Numbered from the stretch's first letter, positions 7,786 to 15,871 are shown. The stretch is DNA of 64,000 bases from Actinoplanes ianthinogenes (GCF_018324205.1 NZ_AP023356.1:8562501-8626500); one strand, 5' to 3'. The notes: a model not told the origin generated them from the sequence alone. Numbers and translations are program-made.

Positions 7786-8603
7786 GCCAGCACCCTCCTT
7801 CCGGTGAAGCGCACCGCGGTGTCGGCGAGGTAGCCGAAGACGCCGTAGATCACCAGGCCGACCACGATGACGTCGGTCTGCCCGTACTGCCCGGCGAGGG
7901 TCATCATGTGGCCGATGCCGCTGGTGGCGTTGTACTGCTCGACCACGACCAGGCCGAGCAGCGCCGAGGTGACCGCGAACCGCATGCCGAGCAGGAAGCC
8001 GGGCAGCGCGCCGGGCAGCACCACGTGCCGGACGAACTCGGTGCGGCCGATCCCGATGGTCTCGGCCAGTTCGGCGTACTTGCCGTCGATGCTGCGCAGG
8101 CCGTTGTGGGTGTGCACGTAGATGGGCACCAGGCTGATCAGCGCGATGGTCACCACCTTCATCTCCTGGTCGATGCCGAACCAGGCGATGAACAGCGGGA
8201 TCAGCGCCAGCGTCGGGATCGAGCGCTTGATCTGGATCGGTCCGTCGAACACCGACTCGCCGATCCGGGACAGGCCGGAGACCAGAGCCAGCAGGACACC
8301 GGCGAGCACCCCGAAGGTCAGGCCGAGCACCGCACGGGTCAGCGAGGAGAGGATGTTGCCGAGCAGGTCGTGCTCGGCCCACTGGTCCCGGAACGCCTCC
8401 ACCACGTCCCACGGCGCGGTCAGGATGGCCGGCTTGATCAGGCCGGTGGCCGAGCCGGCCGACCAGACGGCCAGCACCAGCAGCGGGCCCACCCAGAAGG
8501 CGAACCGGATGCGCCGGCCCGGGCCCAGCTTGCGCCGGACCACCCGCTCGTCGACGTCGTCCTTCTCTCCGACCTGCGGTGCGACGTGAAGGGTGGCGGT
8601 CAT
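7761..8603 (-). CDS. ABC transporter permease, SsuC/TauC-type
   Basis: A 280-residue BPD-transp-1 permease with about six membrane segments beginning near residue 38 (WVGPLLVLAVWSAG). The EAA loop is visible as AELAETIGIGRTEFVRHVVLPGALPGFLLGMR (about 178-209). The start overlaps the stop of the binding-protein gene as ATGA (8600-8603). It forms the membrane channel for the adjacent ATPase and lipoprotein. Confidence 0.9.
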   Translation of the reverse strand: MTATLHVAPQVGEKDDVDERVVRRKLGPGRRIRFAFWVGPLLVLAVWSAGSATGLIKPAILTAPWDVVEAFRDQWAEHDLLGNILSSLTRAVLGLTFGVLAGVLLALVSGLSRIGESVFDGPIQIKRSIPTLALIPLFIAWFGIDQEMKVVTIALISLVPIYVHTHNGLRSIDGKYAELAETIGIGRTEFVRHVVLPGALPGFLLGMRFAVTSALLGLVVVEQYNATSGIGHMMTLAGQYGQTDVIVVGLVIYGVFGYLADTAVRFTGRRVLAWRRTLDD

Positions 8604-9667
8604 GCGGCGTCACCGGTGACCACGTGGGAGCCGGCCGCCGCCGTCTCCACCGGCTCGAAGCGGCGGTCGACCAGCGTGGTCACGTCGAGCTTGTCGTGCT
8701 TCTGCTCGGTGGCCAGCAGGTCGGCGGTCTCCTGGAGCCGCTTGATCGCGTTGTCCCAGCTGGCCGGGATGGCCTTGTCGCCGTAGATCTCGACGACGGC
8801 CTTCGCGTCGGCCGGCTTGAGGCCCTGACTGTCGACGTAGTAGAGCTTGGCGTACTCGTCGGGGTGCTCGTTCTGCCACAGCAGCGCCTTGGTGCGGACG
8901 CCGACGTACACCTTCAGCGCCGCCGCCTTCGCCGCGTCCTGCACCGACGTGGTCAGGCAGTACAGCGTGGCCGCGTCGTCGCGGATGCCGGTGCCGATCG
9001 AGCCGGCCCCCGGGTACTTCGCCTCGTAGATCTTGATGTTCTGCGCGCCGAGCGGGGCCACGTCGACCGCCTTGGTGCCCAGCGCCGTCACGTAGGAGTC
9101 GCTCGTGCTGGTCAGCTCGACCAGCTGGACGTCCTTCTGGGACAGCCCGGCCTTCTGCAACACCCGCAGCACCAGCGCACCCTGTGCCTGCCCGGCGCTG
9201 TAGGCGATCTTCTTGCCGCGCAGGTCGGCCAGCGAGTTCACGGTCACGCCGGGTGCCACGCCCAGCTTGTAGATCGGGAACTTGAGCGGGTCGGCGCCGA
9301 CCGACTGGAAGATGATTTTGGTGGAGGTGCCGGTCCACGCGGCGAACAGTGACGGGATGTCGGCCACCGAGCTGCAGTCCAGCTTGTCGGCGCGGAACGC
9401 CTGGATGCTCTGCGGGCCGCCGCTGATGTTGGCCCACTCGACGTTCACGCCGGCCGCGGAGAGTTCCTTGTCCAGCCCGGCCGCGCCGAGGACGGCCTGG
9501 ATCGCCGGGTCACCGAGCCGGATGGTGGTGCCGCTGGGCACCTTCTCCGGCAGCGCGGCGCTCAATTCCAGGGTGGCGGCGGGATCGTCGTTGCCACAGG
9601 CGGCGATGCCGATGGCCAGGACCGCGGCCAGCGCGGCGGCCGCCGCCTTCCGAAGGCTCATGCTCAT
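8600..9667 (-). CDS. ABC transporter substrate-binding lipoprotein, SsuA/NMT1-type
   Basis: A 355-residue protein with a lipoprotein signal peptide: hydrophobic core then lipobox I-A-A-C with Cys24 as lipidation site. The mature part has the fold of the sulfonate/nitrate/thiamine-precursor binding proteins (ISGGPQSIQAFRADKLDCSSVADIPSLFAAWTG near 78-110; LRGKKIAYSAGQAQGALVLRVL near 148-170; ELTSTSDSYVTAL). It captures the substrate outside the cell for the permease encoded just downstream. The gap to the flavin reductase gene upstream is 18 bases. Confidence 0.88.
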   Translation of the reverse strand: MSMSLRKAAAAALAAVLAIGIAACGNDDPAATLELSAALPEKVPSGTTIRLGDPAIQAVLGAAGLDKELSAAGVNVEWANISGGPQSIQAFRADKLDCSSVADIPSLFAAWTGTSTKIIFQSVGADPLKFPIYKLGVAPGVTVNSLADLRGKKIAYSAGQAQGALVLRVLQKAGLSQKDVQLVELTSTSDSYVTALGTKAVDVAPLGAQNIKIYEAKYPGAGSIGTGIRDDAATLYCLTTSVQDAAKAAALKVYVGVRTKALLWQNEHPDEYAKLYYVDSQGLKPADAKAVVEIYGDKAIPASWDNAIKRLQETADLLATEQKHDKLDVTTLVDRRFEPVETAAAGSHVVTGDAA

Positions 9668-9685
9668 GGGGGTCCCTTACCGGTC

Positions 9686-10192
9686 TCAGAGGGCGTGGAA
9701 GTTGCCGTCGTGATAGAGCAGCGGAGCGCCCGCCTCGGCCAGCCCGGCCTCCTCGACCCGGCCGATGACCAGGTGGGAGCCGCCGGCCGGCAGGCGGTGC
9801 TCGATCGAGATCCGCAGCCAGGCCGCCGCGCCGTCCAGCACCGGCTCGCCGGTGGGCAGCCGGCGCCAGCGCGTCGGTGCGCCGAACCGGTCGATGCCGC
9901 TGGTGGCGAACGTCCGGGCCAGCTCGGTGTGCCCGGCGCCGAGCAGGTGCACCACGGCGGTCTGCGCCTCGCGCAGGTGTGGCCAGGTGGACGCGGTCGC
10001 GTTGATGCTGAACGACAGCAGCGGCGGCTCGGCGGAGAGGGAGGCCAGCGAGGTGACGGTGACCCCGGCAGGGCCGCGGCCCGCGTCGGCGGTCACCACG
10101 GCCACCCCGGCGGCGTGCCGTCGGAACACCTGGCGGAACAGGGTGGCGTCGACGGGTGCCGACGAGATCGGCACGGAAGCGATGACGGACAT
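9686..10192 (-). CDS. flavin reductase domain protein (FMN reductase partner)
   Basis: A 168-residue flavin-reductase-like (FMN-binding split barrel) protein: FRQVFRRHAAGVAVVTAD at the N-terminus, GVTVTSLASLSAEPPLLSFSIN near 42-63, and the terminal PLLYHDGNF. These reductases supply FMNH2 to partner monooxygenases such as the two encoded downstream. ATG 10192 was chosen (GGAG seven bases upstream) over TTG 10198. It is the first gene of the minus-strand operon and has a promoter and palindrome right upstream. Confidence 0.88.
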   Translation of the reverse strand: MSVIASVPISSAPVDATLFRQVFRRHAAGVAVVTADAGRGPAGVTVTSLASLSAEPPLLSFSINATASTWPHLREAQTAVVHLLGAGHTELARTFATSGIDRFGAPTRWRRLPTGEPVLDGAAAWLRISIEHRLPAGGSHLVIGRVEEAGLAEAGAPLLYHDGNFHAL

Positions 10193-10242
10193 GACCAAGC
10201 TCCGTTCAGGTGGGGGTATGCGCTGCGCGGCCGGCGCAATTC

Positions 10243-10270
10243 ATACTATGCCTCTAGGATTAGAGGGCAA
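10243..10270 (-). promoter_or_regulatory. promoter of the sulfur operon with operator in the spacer
   Basis: Read on the minus strand, TTGCCC (10270-10265) and TAGTAT (10248-10243) are 16 bases apart, a good vegetative promoter 51 bases upstream of the flavin reductase start. The spacer is occupied by the inverted repeat CCTCTA-ATCC-TAGAGG (10251-10266), so a repressor bound there would block RNA polymerase. The adjacent ROK protein is the obvious candidate regulator. Confidence 0.55.
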
Positions 10271-10287
10271 GTTTGCGTCGTGCTGAA

Positions 10288-11505
10288 TTAAATAGACGCA
10301 GGTGGCGCCGCATACACCTGATGCAGCGCGACGGCCCCACCGGCCGCCGCGAGCACGTTGCCCGGGAAGCTCGACGCCCGCACGGTCTCGGTCACCTCGA
10401 CACCCGCCGACGACCGCGCGGCCACCTCGGCGCGCAGCGTGGCCAGCGAGTCCGGCAGCCGGTTGGCGCCCGCCTCGGCCACCACCAGCACCTCCGGGTC
10501 GAACAGGTCGAGCAGCAGGGCCGCGGCCCGCCCGACCAGCCGGGCCCGCTCCTGGAGCAGGGCGGTCGCCGCGGCCAGCCCGGCCTCCGCGGCGTCGACC
10601 AGGGCGCCGATCTCCGGCCGGTCGATCAGCCCGGCGGCGAGCGCGCGGCGCACCAGCGACCGCTCCGAGACCGCCGCCTGCAAGCACCCGACCCGTCCGC
10701 ACGGACAGACCTCGACACATCCCTCGACCGGCAGGTGCGCGACCGCGCCGGCCGCGGACCGCGGACCCTGGTGCACGACCCCGCCCGCGGCGAACGCGAC
10801 ATCGACCACGTTGCCCACGAACAGGTGCACGGCGCTCTGCCGGACCCGCCCGGCGGCTCGCCCGAAGAGCTGCTCGGCGCGCAGCAGCGCCCGCGAATTG
10901 CTGTCCACCCGCACCGGCAGCCCGGTCACCTCGCCGAGCACGGCGCCGACCCGGACGTCACGCCAGCCCAGGAACGGGTGCTCGACGACCGTACCGTTGG
11001 CGGTGTCCACCCACCCGCCGGTCGCGACACCCAACCCGATGACCCGCCGCCGCGCGCCGTGCTGCCGCCGCAGCGCCGCGATCCGCCCGGCGAGCGCCGG
11101 CAGCACCGTGTCCGCATCAAGCCCGTCATGCGGATCCTGCCGCTGCGCGATGATGCGACCCCGCAGGTCGAGCAGCGCCACCGTGGTCCGCGGCACCGCG
11201 ATGTGCACCCCGACCACCACCGCGTCGGAAGCGAGATCCACCGGCACGTGCGGCCGCCCGATCCCCGGCGGCCCGGCCGCCTCCCGCGCCTCCCGGACCA
11301 GCCCCCGCTCCGTCAGCGAGGCCACCACCCCGGTCACGGTCGCCGCCGACAGCCGAGTCACCCGAGCGATCGAACTCCGCGCGATCGGCCCATGATCCAG
11401 AACGGCCCGCAACACCGCGGCCGCCGAATCCGACCCCTTCCGCGCCTCAGACGGCGGCAGGTCCTCACGTCGCGTAGCCCGCCGCACGCCCACCGACCCA
11501 CTCAC
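10288..11505 (-). CDS. ROK family transcriptional regulator
   Basis: About 405 residues. The N-terminus has a winged HTH (VLRAVLDHGPIARSSIARVTRLSAATVTGVVASLTERGLV) followed by a ROK sugar-kinase-like domain with the zinc motif C-E-V-C-P-C-G-R-V-G-C. The frame is open up to 11631 but the extra N-terminus is Pro/Arg-rich and unlike the family; GTG 11505 is a plausible start and GTG 11487 another. It lies immediately upstream of the sulfur operon on the same strand, 95 bases away, so it may regulate that operon, although ROK repressors usually sense sugars. Confidence 0.82.
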   Translation of the reverse strand: MSGSVGVRRATRREDLPPSEARKGSDSAAAVLRAVLDHGPIARSSIARVTRLSAATVTGVVASLTERGLVREAREAAGPPGIGRPHVPVDLASDAVVVGVHIAVPRTTVALLDLRGRIIAQRQDPHDGLDADTVLPALAGRIAALRRQHGARRRVIGLGVATGGWVDTANGTVVEHPFLGWRDVRVGAVLGEVTGLPVRVDSNSRALLRAEQLFGRAAGRVRQSAVHLFVGNVVDVAFAAGGVVHQGPRSAAGAVAHLPVEGCVEVCPCGRVGCLQAAVSERSLVRRALAAGLIDRPEIGALVDAAEAGLAAATALLQERARLVGRAAALLLDLFDPEVLVVAEAGANRLPDSLATLRAEVAARSSAGVEVTETVRASSFPGNVLAAAGGAVALHQVYAAPPASI

Positions 11506-11633
11506 GGGGGACCTGGGTGCGGGCGGATCATCCCGCGAGGTTAACCCGCCACCGTCACCAAAACCCCGTCCGGTAACCGGTCGTTTCACAGTCGGTAACA
11601 CCATCCGGCCGGTCCGGGCCGCTTCCCTCACGC

Positions 11634-11649
11634 CCCTTCTTTCGGTACG
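11634..11649 (+). repeat. dispersed motif CCCTTCTTTCGGTACG
   Basis: An exact copy of the 16-mer also found on the minus strand at 17581-17596, and close to the 14-mers at 12931-12944 and 57350-57363. Unlike the other dispersed copies it does not follow a recognisable gene on its strand; it sits at the edge of the repeat region. Confidence 0.6.
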
Positions 11650-11741
11650 CCCACAGCCCCGTCCCGCCCCGCCCTCCCAAGCCCGTCCCGCGCCTGCGCC
11701 CGTTCCGCCGAGCCCCCGCCGCCACTCCCGGTCCGCCGTTG

Positions 11742-11940
11742 GTTGCGGTGGTCGCCATGCGGCGTTCGCCGTGGATCGCGGTTGCTGGCGCAGCTTCCGG
11801 TCCGCCGCGCGTTGCGGTGGTCTCCATGCGGCGTTCGCCGTGGATCGCGGTTGCTGGCGCAGCTTCCGGTCCGCCGCGCGTTGCGGTGGTCTCCATGCGG
11901 CGATCGCCGTTGGTCACGATCTTGGCGCCGCTCGCGGTCG
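11742..11940 (+). repeat. 69-bp tandem repeats, array A (about 2.7 copies)
   Basis: Copies begin at 11742, 11811 and 11880, exactly 69 bases apart. The first two are nearly identical; the third diverges in its second half, where it becomes more like array B read on the opposite strand (it shares the run TTGGTCACGATC). Aligned by eye, array A on the plus strand matches array B on the minus strand at about 47-50 of 69 positions, so the two arrays are inverted relatives. Confidence 0.85.
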
Positions 11941-12000
11941 CCCGACTGAAGGTCCGCCGGGGGCGCGCGTGGTCGGCTGCACTTTCCGGCCGGGCCGATT

Positions 12001-12525
12001 GTGGCGGCTGCGATCGTGACCAGCGGCGGGTGCCGCGTGGTGACCTCCGCGACGGGCGGCGGGTCGGGTGTGGCGGCTGCGACCGTGACGAGCGGCGGGT
12101 GCCGCGTGGTGACCACCGCGAGTGGCGGCGGGTCGGGTGTGGCGGCCGTGACCGTGACGAGCGGCGGGTGCCGCGTGGTGACCTCCGCGACGGGCGGCGG
12201 GTCGGGTGTGGCGGCTGCGATCGTGACGAGCGGTGGGTGCCGCGTGGTGACCACCGGGACGGGCGGCGGGCCGGGTGTGGCGGCCGCGACCGTGACCAGC
12301 GGCGGGTGCCGCGTGGTGACCTCCGCGACGCGCGGCGGGCCCGGTGCGGCGGCAGCGACGGTGACCAGCGGCGGGTGCCGCGTGGTGACCTCCGCGACGC
12401 GCGGCGGGCCCGGTGCGGCGGCAGCGACGGTGACCAGCAGCGGGTGCCGCCTGGCGACCACCGCGACGGGCGGCGGGCCGGTGTGGCGGTAGCGACCGTG
12501 ACCAGCAGCGGTGCCGCCTGGCATC
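12001..12525 (-). repeat. 69-bp tandem repeats, array B (seven copies plus a partial)
   Basis: Copies start at 12001, 12070, 12139, 12208, 12277, 12346 and 12415, all 69 bases apart with no indels, then a degenerate partial copy from 12484. Copies differ by scattered substitutions only. Because 69 is a multiple of three, every frame stays open and long spurious ORFs appear on both strands. Copies 5 and 6 are nearly identical, suggesting recent duplication. Confidence 0.88.
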
Positions 12526-12619
12526 CACCGCGATCGACAGTAGGCCGGACCCGGCAGCACTGAGACCGGCGGCCGGTCCGCATGGCGACTCACCGTGCTC
12601 AACCGCCCCACCGAAGGGG

Positions 12620-12946
12620 GCCGGTGGGCGTCGGCTGGGCCGGAAGCAACGGCGGACCCGCCGTATCGAAAGCGGCGGACCGAAGGCGGGCTGGCTGGGC
12701 GGGAAGCAACGGCGGACCCGCCGTACCGAAAGGGGCGGACCGAAGGGGGCCGGTGGGCGTCGGCTGGGCCGGAAGCAACGGCGGACCCGCCGTACCGAAA
12801 GGGGCGGACCGAAGGCAGGCCGGTGAGTGTCGGCTGGGTCGGAAGCAACGGCGGACCCGCCGTACCGAAAGGGGCGGACCGAAGGTGGACCGATGAGTGT
12901 CGGCTGGGCCGGAAGCCACGGCGGACCCGCCGTACCGAAAAGGGTT
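12620..12946. repeat. 60-70 bp tandem repeats, array C (five copies)
   Basis: The landmark GGAAGCAACG recurs at 12642, 12702, 12771 and 12841, with GGAAGCCACG at 12911 (periods 60, 69, 70, 70). Each unit contains CCGTACCGAAAGGGG or a variant, followed in the first four by GGCGGACCGAAGG, so the dispersed TTTCGGTACG motif is the core of the unit. Because the period is not a multiple of three the array cannot encode a regular peptide repeat. It abuts the stop codon of the MEDS gene. Confidence 0.85.
12931..12944 (-). repeat. dispersed motif CCCTTTTCGGTACG after the MEDS gene stop
   Basis: On the minus strand the stop codon at 12949-12947 is followed as TGAAACCC and then TTTTCGGTACG. The TetR gene ending at 57347 has the same arrangement (TGAAGCCC, then TTTTCGGTACG). 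This copy is also the outermost element of array C. Confidence 0.65.
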
Positions 12947-13960
12947 TCAGCGAGAACCGATGCGCCGATGCGTGTGATTGACCCGGGCCCGAGCCGCCTC
13001 CGCCCGAGCCACCGCCCCATGCGTCCGCAGCACCCGCTCCGGCGCGGTCGTCGTGGCCAGCCGCACCGTGAATCGCCCCGCCGCGTGCCACATCGTCAGG
13101 TCGTCACAGGCCTGCCGGGCCAGCCACAACCCGGTGCGGGTCCGGTCGGCGTCCGGTTCGGAGAGGTATCCGGCGAACGGGTCGGTGAATCCGGGGCCGC
13201 TGTCGGTGACGCGGCATTCCACCTGCTCGCGAGCGATCCAGAGGGTGACGGTGATGGGTGGGGCGCCGTGCAGGACGGCGTTGGTGAGTGCCTCGTTGAC
13301 GGCGGCGACGAAGTCGGTGCGGATCAGGGTGGGCAGGCCGGCCAGGGCGGTGGTGAGCCGGTGGCGGACCGGGTGGATGTCGTGCAGGGTGCTGGCGCCG
13401 GTGAGGTGCAGCTCCGGTGGGCGGGACGGCTCCGGGACCGGGTCGTGCGGGGCCAGCGTGGTCATCAGGGCGGCCGGCTCGCAGAAGGTGGGGTTGGCGG
13501 TCGTGCCGGTGGCGGTGATCAGGCGAGGGTGGGCCTGGGCGACGGCGCCGATCACCGTGCCGGGGGTGCCGGTGGCCGGGTACGCGCAGATGGTGCTCAA
13601 CGGGTACCGAGCCAGGCTGATCGTGCAGGCCGCCTCGTAACACGCGGCCCTGGTCCAGCAGTCGGGCGTGGTCCCGTGGTCGGGCTCGTTGATGTACCAG
13701 ACCCGCCGGCGCTGCTTCTCGACCAGGCGGCGCTGGGCGGCGAGGACCACCGCCGGGCGGCTGTGGATCTCCGGCCGGGGCTGGATGAGCGGGGGCTCCA
13801 GATGCGGGAGCGTGTCGGCGACCGCCTTCTGGAGGGTTTGGCTGTGGTGTGGCTGGCAGGCGAGCACGACCAGTTCCGCCTCCCGCGCCTCGGTCAGCGC
13901 GGTGAGGACGCGGGCGTACAGGTCGTCGCTGCCGTCGTAGAGCAACCCGTGGTGTGTCAC
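12947..13960 (-). CDS. MEDS-domain sensor with RsbW-type ATPase domain (anti-sigma regulatory kinase-like)
   Basis: A 337-residue two-domain protein. Residues about 1-170 look like the MEDS (DcmR-type sensory) domain: HHGLLYDGSDDLYARVLTALTEAREAELVVLA, WYINEPDHG and RAACYEAACTISLARYPLSTICAYP. Residues about 210-310 are a GHKL ATPase of the RsbW/SpoIIAB group, with N-box DFVAAVNEALTNAVLHG and the G1 box VTDSGPGF. Start is GTG 13960, overlapping the STAS gene stop as GTGA. Such proteins bind a sigma factor or anti-sigma antagonist in partner switching; the sensory input of MEDS domains is poorly known. No cognate sigma gene is adjacent. Confidence 0.82.
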   Translation of the reverse strand: MTHHGLLYDGSDDLYARVLTALTEAREAELVVLACQPHHSQTLQKAVADTLPHLEPPLIQPRPEIHSRPAVVLAAQRRLVEKQRRRVWYINEPDHGTTPDCWTRAACYEAACTISLARYPLSTICAYPATGTPGTVIGAVAQAHPRLITATGTTANPTFCEPAALMTTLAPHDPVPEPSRPPELHLTGASTLHDIHPVRHRLTTALAGLPTLIRTDFVAAVNEALTNAVLHGAPPITVTLWIAREQVECRVTDSGPGFTDPFAGYLSEPDADRTRTGLWLARQACDDLTMWHAAGRFTVRLATTTAPERVLRTHGAVARAEAARARVNHTHRRIGSR

Positions 13961-14316
13961 GATCCCACCACCCTTCGCGTGCCGGCGGTGCGCCGGTCGA
14001 AACGTTCAGCGAGAGGAAGCCGGCCGGCGGTGTCGATGCGGTCGATGGTGGTCCGGACATAGTGGTCCCGGCCGACCACGATCACCAGCGGCACGCCGGC
14101 TCCCCGGGCGGCGTCCGCGGCGTGGAACAGCACGCGGACGCCGCCGGAGGCGATGAAGTCCAGCCGATCGAGGTCGAGGACGAGGGTGAGACCGGCCGGG
14201 ATGCGGTGCAGGGCGTCGGCGATCAGCGCGGCGCACTCCGGCGCGGTGGCGGCGTCGAGCGGGCCGGTGAGCGTGACCACGAGCGCGTCCGGCGGATCCG
14301 CGGTGATGCTGTCCAT
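13957..14316 (-). CDS. STAS-domain anti-sigma factor antagonist
   Basis: A 119-residue SpoIIAA/RsbV-type STAS protein. The phospho-acceptor region reads LDRLDFIASGGVRVLF, with Ser in the position phosphorylated by the partner kinase. ATG 14316 was preferred; GTG 14322 would add two residues. It is the first gene of a two-gene operon with the MEDS-ATPase, overlapping it by four bases, so the pair likely forms one partner-switching unit. Confidence 0.88.
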   Translation of the reverse strand: MDSITADPPDALVVTLTGPLDAATAPECAALIADALHRIPAGLTLVLDLDRLDFIASGGVRVLFHAADAARGAGVPLVIVVGRDHYVRTTIDRIDTAGRLPLAERFDRRTAGTRRVVGS

Positions 14317-14425
14317 GGGCACCGTCCAAACTGACCCGGGTTCCGGCCGGAAACCTTCAGCGTACGCGTGGTGAATGACCCGGCCGGAGCAGCGCTAAAC
14401 GATCCGGCGCCTATCGTTGCTGATC

Positions 14426-15832
14426 ATGGGGTGGGAGCGGCCGCTGGACGGCGTCGAGGACGTGGCCTGGGACGAGTTGCTGGCCGGGTCGTGGGAGCGC
14501 GAGGCGAGCGGGGAGCGGGTGGTCGGGCTGCTCCGCGACATCGCCGCCGGGCAGGGCGACCCGGCGTCGCTGGACGACCTGCTGCTGGACGACGCCGACT
14601 ACTTCTACACCGAGTCCGGCACCGACAGCGGTTACGTGGCCGCCATGCCGGAGGCGCTGCGGTTCCTGGCCCGGATCGCGGCGGCGCCGGCCACCGGCGA
14701 CCGCACACGCGTGGCGATCATCGAACAGATCGAGGAGATGTGCTGGGCCCCGATCGATGCGGAGGGCGCCACCGAGGCCGAGCTGGACGCCAGGGTCGAC
14801 ACGCTGCGGGCGGCCCTGCTGGACAGCCGGGAAGCCCTCGACGAGGTCGTCCGGCTGGCTCCGCACACGGCGCCGAGGGTGGCCAGGCGGTTGGCCGCGC
14901 TCGGCGCCGGCGCCTACGAGCCACGGTGGCGCGGGATCGCCCGGCCGCTCGGACACGAGCGTTCGTACCGGATCGCATCGGCCGGCCCGCTGGTGCTGGT
15001 CGGCGGCGACCGGTTCCTGGACCCGGCGGACGGGACGGTGCTCGCGACGGTTCCGCCGGGACGCGGCAGCGGGGTGGCGCTCACCGATCCCGAGGGGCCC
15101 TGCTTCGTCCGGCGCGGCCGGGCGGGTGGCCTGGTCGTGTGGCGTCATCGCCAAGGCAACTGGCAGCGGACCCGGGTCGGCCTGCCATGGCCGCTGGGCA
15201 AACTGTTCCTGACGCTGGCCGCGGACGGCGACGAACTGTACGGGTGGACCGTGAGCGGAGCCGTCGGCCGGGTCGACCCGCGCAGCGGCAGGTGGATCGG
15301 GGCGGTGGCGCGCGCACCCCGCGCCGCCGAGAACGGCCTGCACCCTTATCGGATCGGCGACCGGCGGTTCGCGGTGATGATCGCCGGATATCACCCGGAA
15401 CGGTCGGTGTTCCGGCTGGACCTGACCCGTGGCTCCGTCGACCGCCTGCCCATCGAGAACGTCCACCGCTGCATCACCTCGTTCCGGAGCGGCCTCGTCT
15501 TCAACGGTCCGCGGGGCGTGCGCCGCTTCGACGCGGAATCGGGCGCCGAGATCGGCGACCCGATCCCGGCGTCGTACTTCAGTTCCGGCTGTTCCTACGA
15601 GATCGACGGCCGGTCCTACCTGGCGATCGGCGACATCCGGCAGATCCGGCGCGTCGACGCCGAGACCGGTGAGCCGGTCGGAGCGCCGCTGCCCGGTCAC
15701 CGCCGGGAGATCACCGCGATCACCGCGGCCATCGTCGCCGGGCGACCCACCCTGATCAGCGTCGACGGCGCCACCGTCCGCCGCTGGGACGCCGAGACCG
15801 GCACCCCCTGGCCCGCGCCGCTGCCGGAATGA
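14426..15832 (+). CDS. hypothetical protein, alpha-helical N-terminus with beta-propeller-like C-terminus
   Basis: 468 residues, no named family recognised with certainty. Residues 1 to about 175 are helical and HEAT-like (ALRFLARIAAAPATGDRTRVAIIEQIEEMCW). From about 190 on there are repeated beta-strand blocks of the WD40/PQQ kind (GELY-, RVDAETGEPVGAPLPGH, VRRWDAETGTPWPAPLP), the latter typical of actinobacterial WD40 proteins. ATG 14426 was taken over TTG 14417. TATCGT lies eight bases upstream, so the mRNA may be leaderless or nearly so. Function unknown. Confidence 0.75.
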   Translation: MGWERPLDGVEDVAWDELLAGSWEREASGERVVGLLRDIAAGQGDPASLDDLLLDDADYFYTESGTDSGYVAAMPEALRFLARIAAAPATGDRTRVAIIEQIEEMCWAPIDAEGATEAELDARVDTLRAALLDSREALDEVVRLAPHTAPRVARRLAALGAGAYEPRWRGIARPLGHERSYRIASAGPLVLVGGDRFLDPADGTVLATVPPGRGSGVALTDPEGPCFVRRGRAGGLVVWRHRQGNWQRTRVGLPWPLGKLFLTLAADGDELYGWTVSGAVGRVDPRSGRWIGAVARAPRAAENGLHPYRIGDRRFAVMIAGYHPERSVFRLDLTRGSVDRLPIENVHRCITSFRSGLVFNGPRGVRRFDAESGAEIGDPIPASYFSSGCSYEIDGRSYLAIGDIRQIRRVDAETGEPVGAPLPGHRREITAITAAIVAGRPTLISVDGATVRRWDAETGTPWPAPLPE

Positions 15833-15871
15833 GTTGATCCGTACACGTCGATCGGAGTTATCGTCACTGCT

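Larger units (their letters stand above)
11506..12946. other. gene-free repeat region
   Basis: Between the ROK gene and the MEDS gene there are 1.4 kb with no credible gene. All long ORFs here run through GC-rich tandem repeats on both strands and several frames at once. The stretch holds palindromes near the ROK start (GGTTAACC at about 11539-11546), one copy of the dispersed TTTCGGTACG motif, and the three repeat arrays listed separately. Confidence 0.7.

Noticed and set aside
11742..12946. CRISPR-like look of the arrays
   Set aside because: The units are contiguous 60-70 bp repeats without unique spacers or short palindromic repeats, and there are no cas genes.
11628..13091. 487-codon open frame on the minus strand across the repeats
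   Set aside because: It runs through array C, whose 60/70-base periods shift frame, and through the MEDS gene end; the peptide is low-complexity Pro/Arg/Ala and similar-length frames are open on the other strand. Treated as a product of GC-rich repeats.
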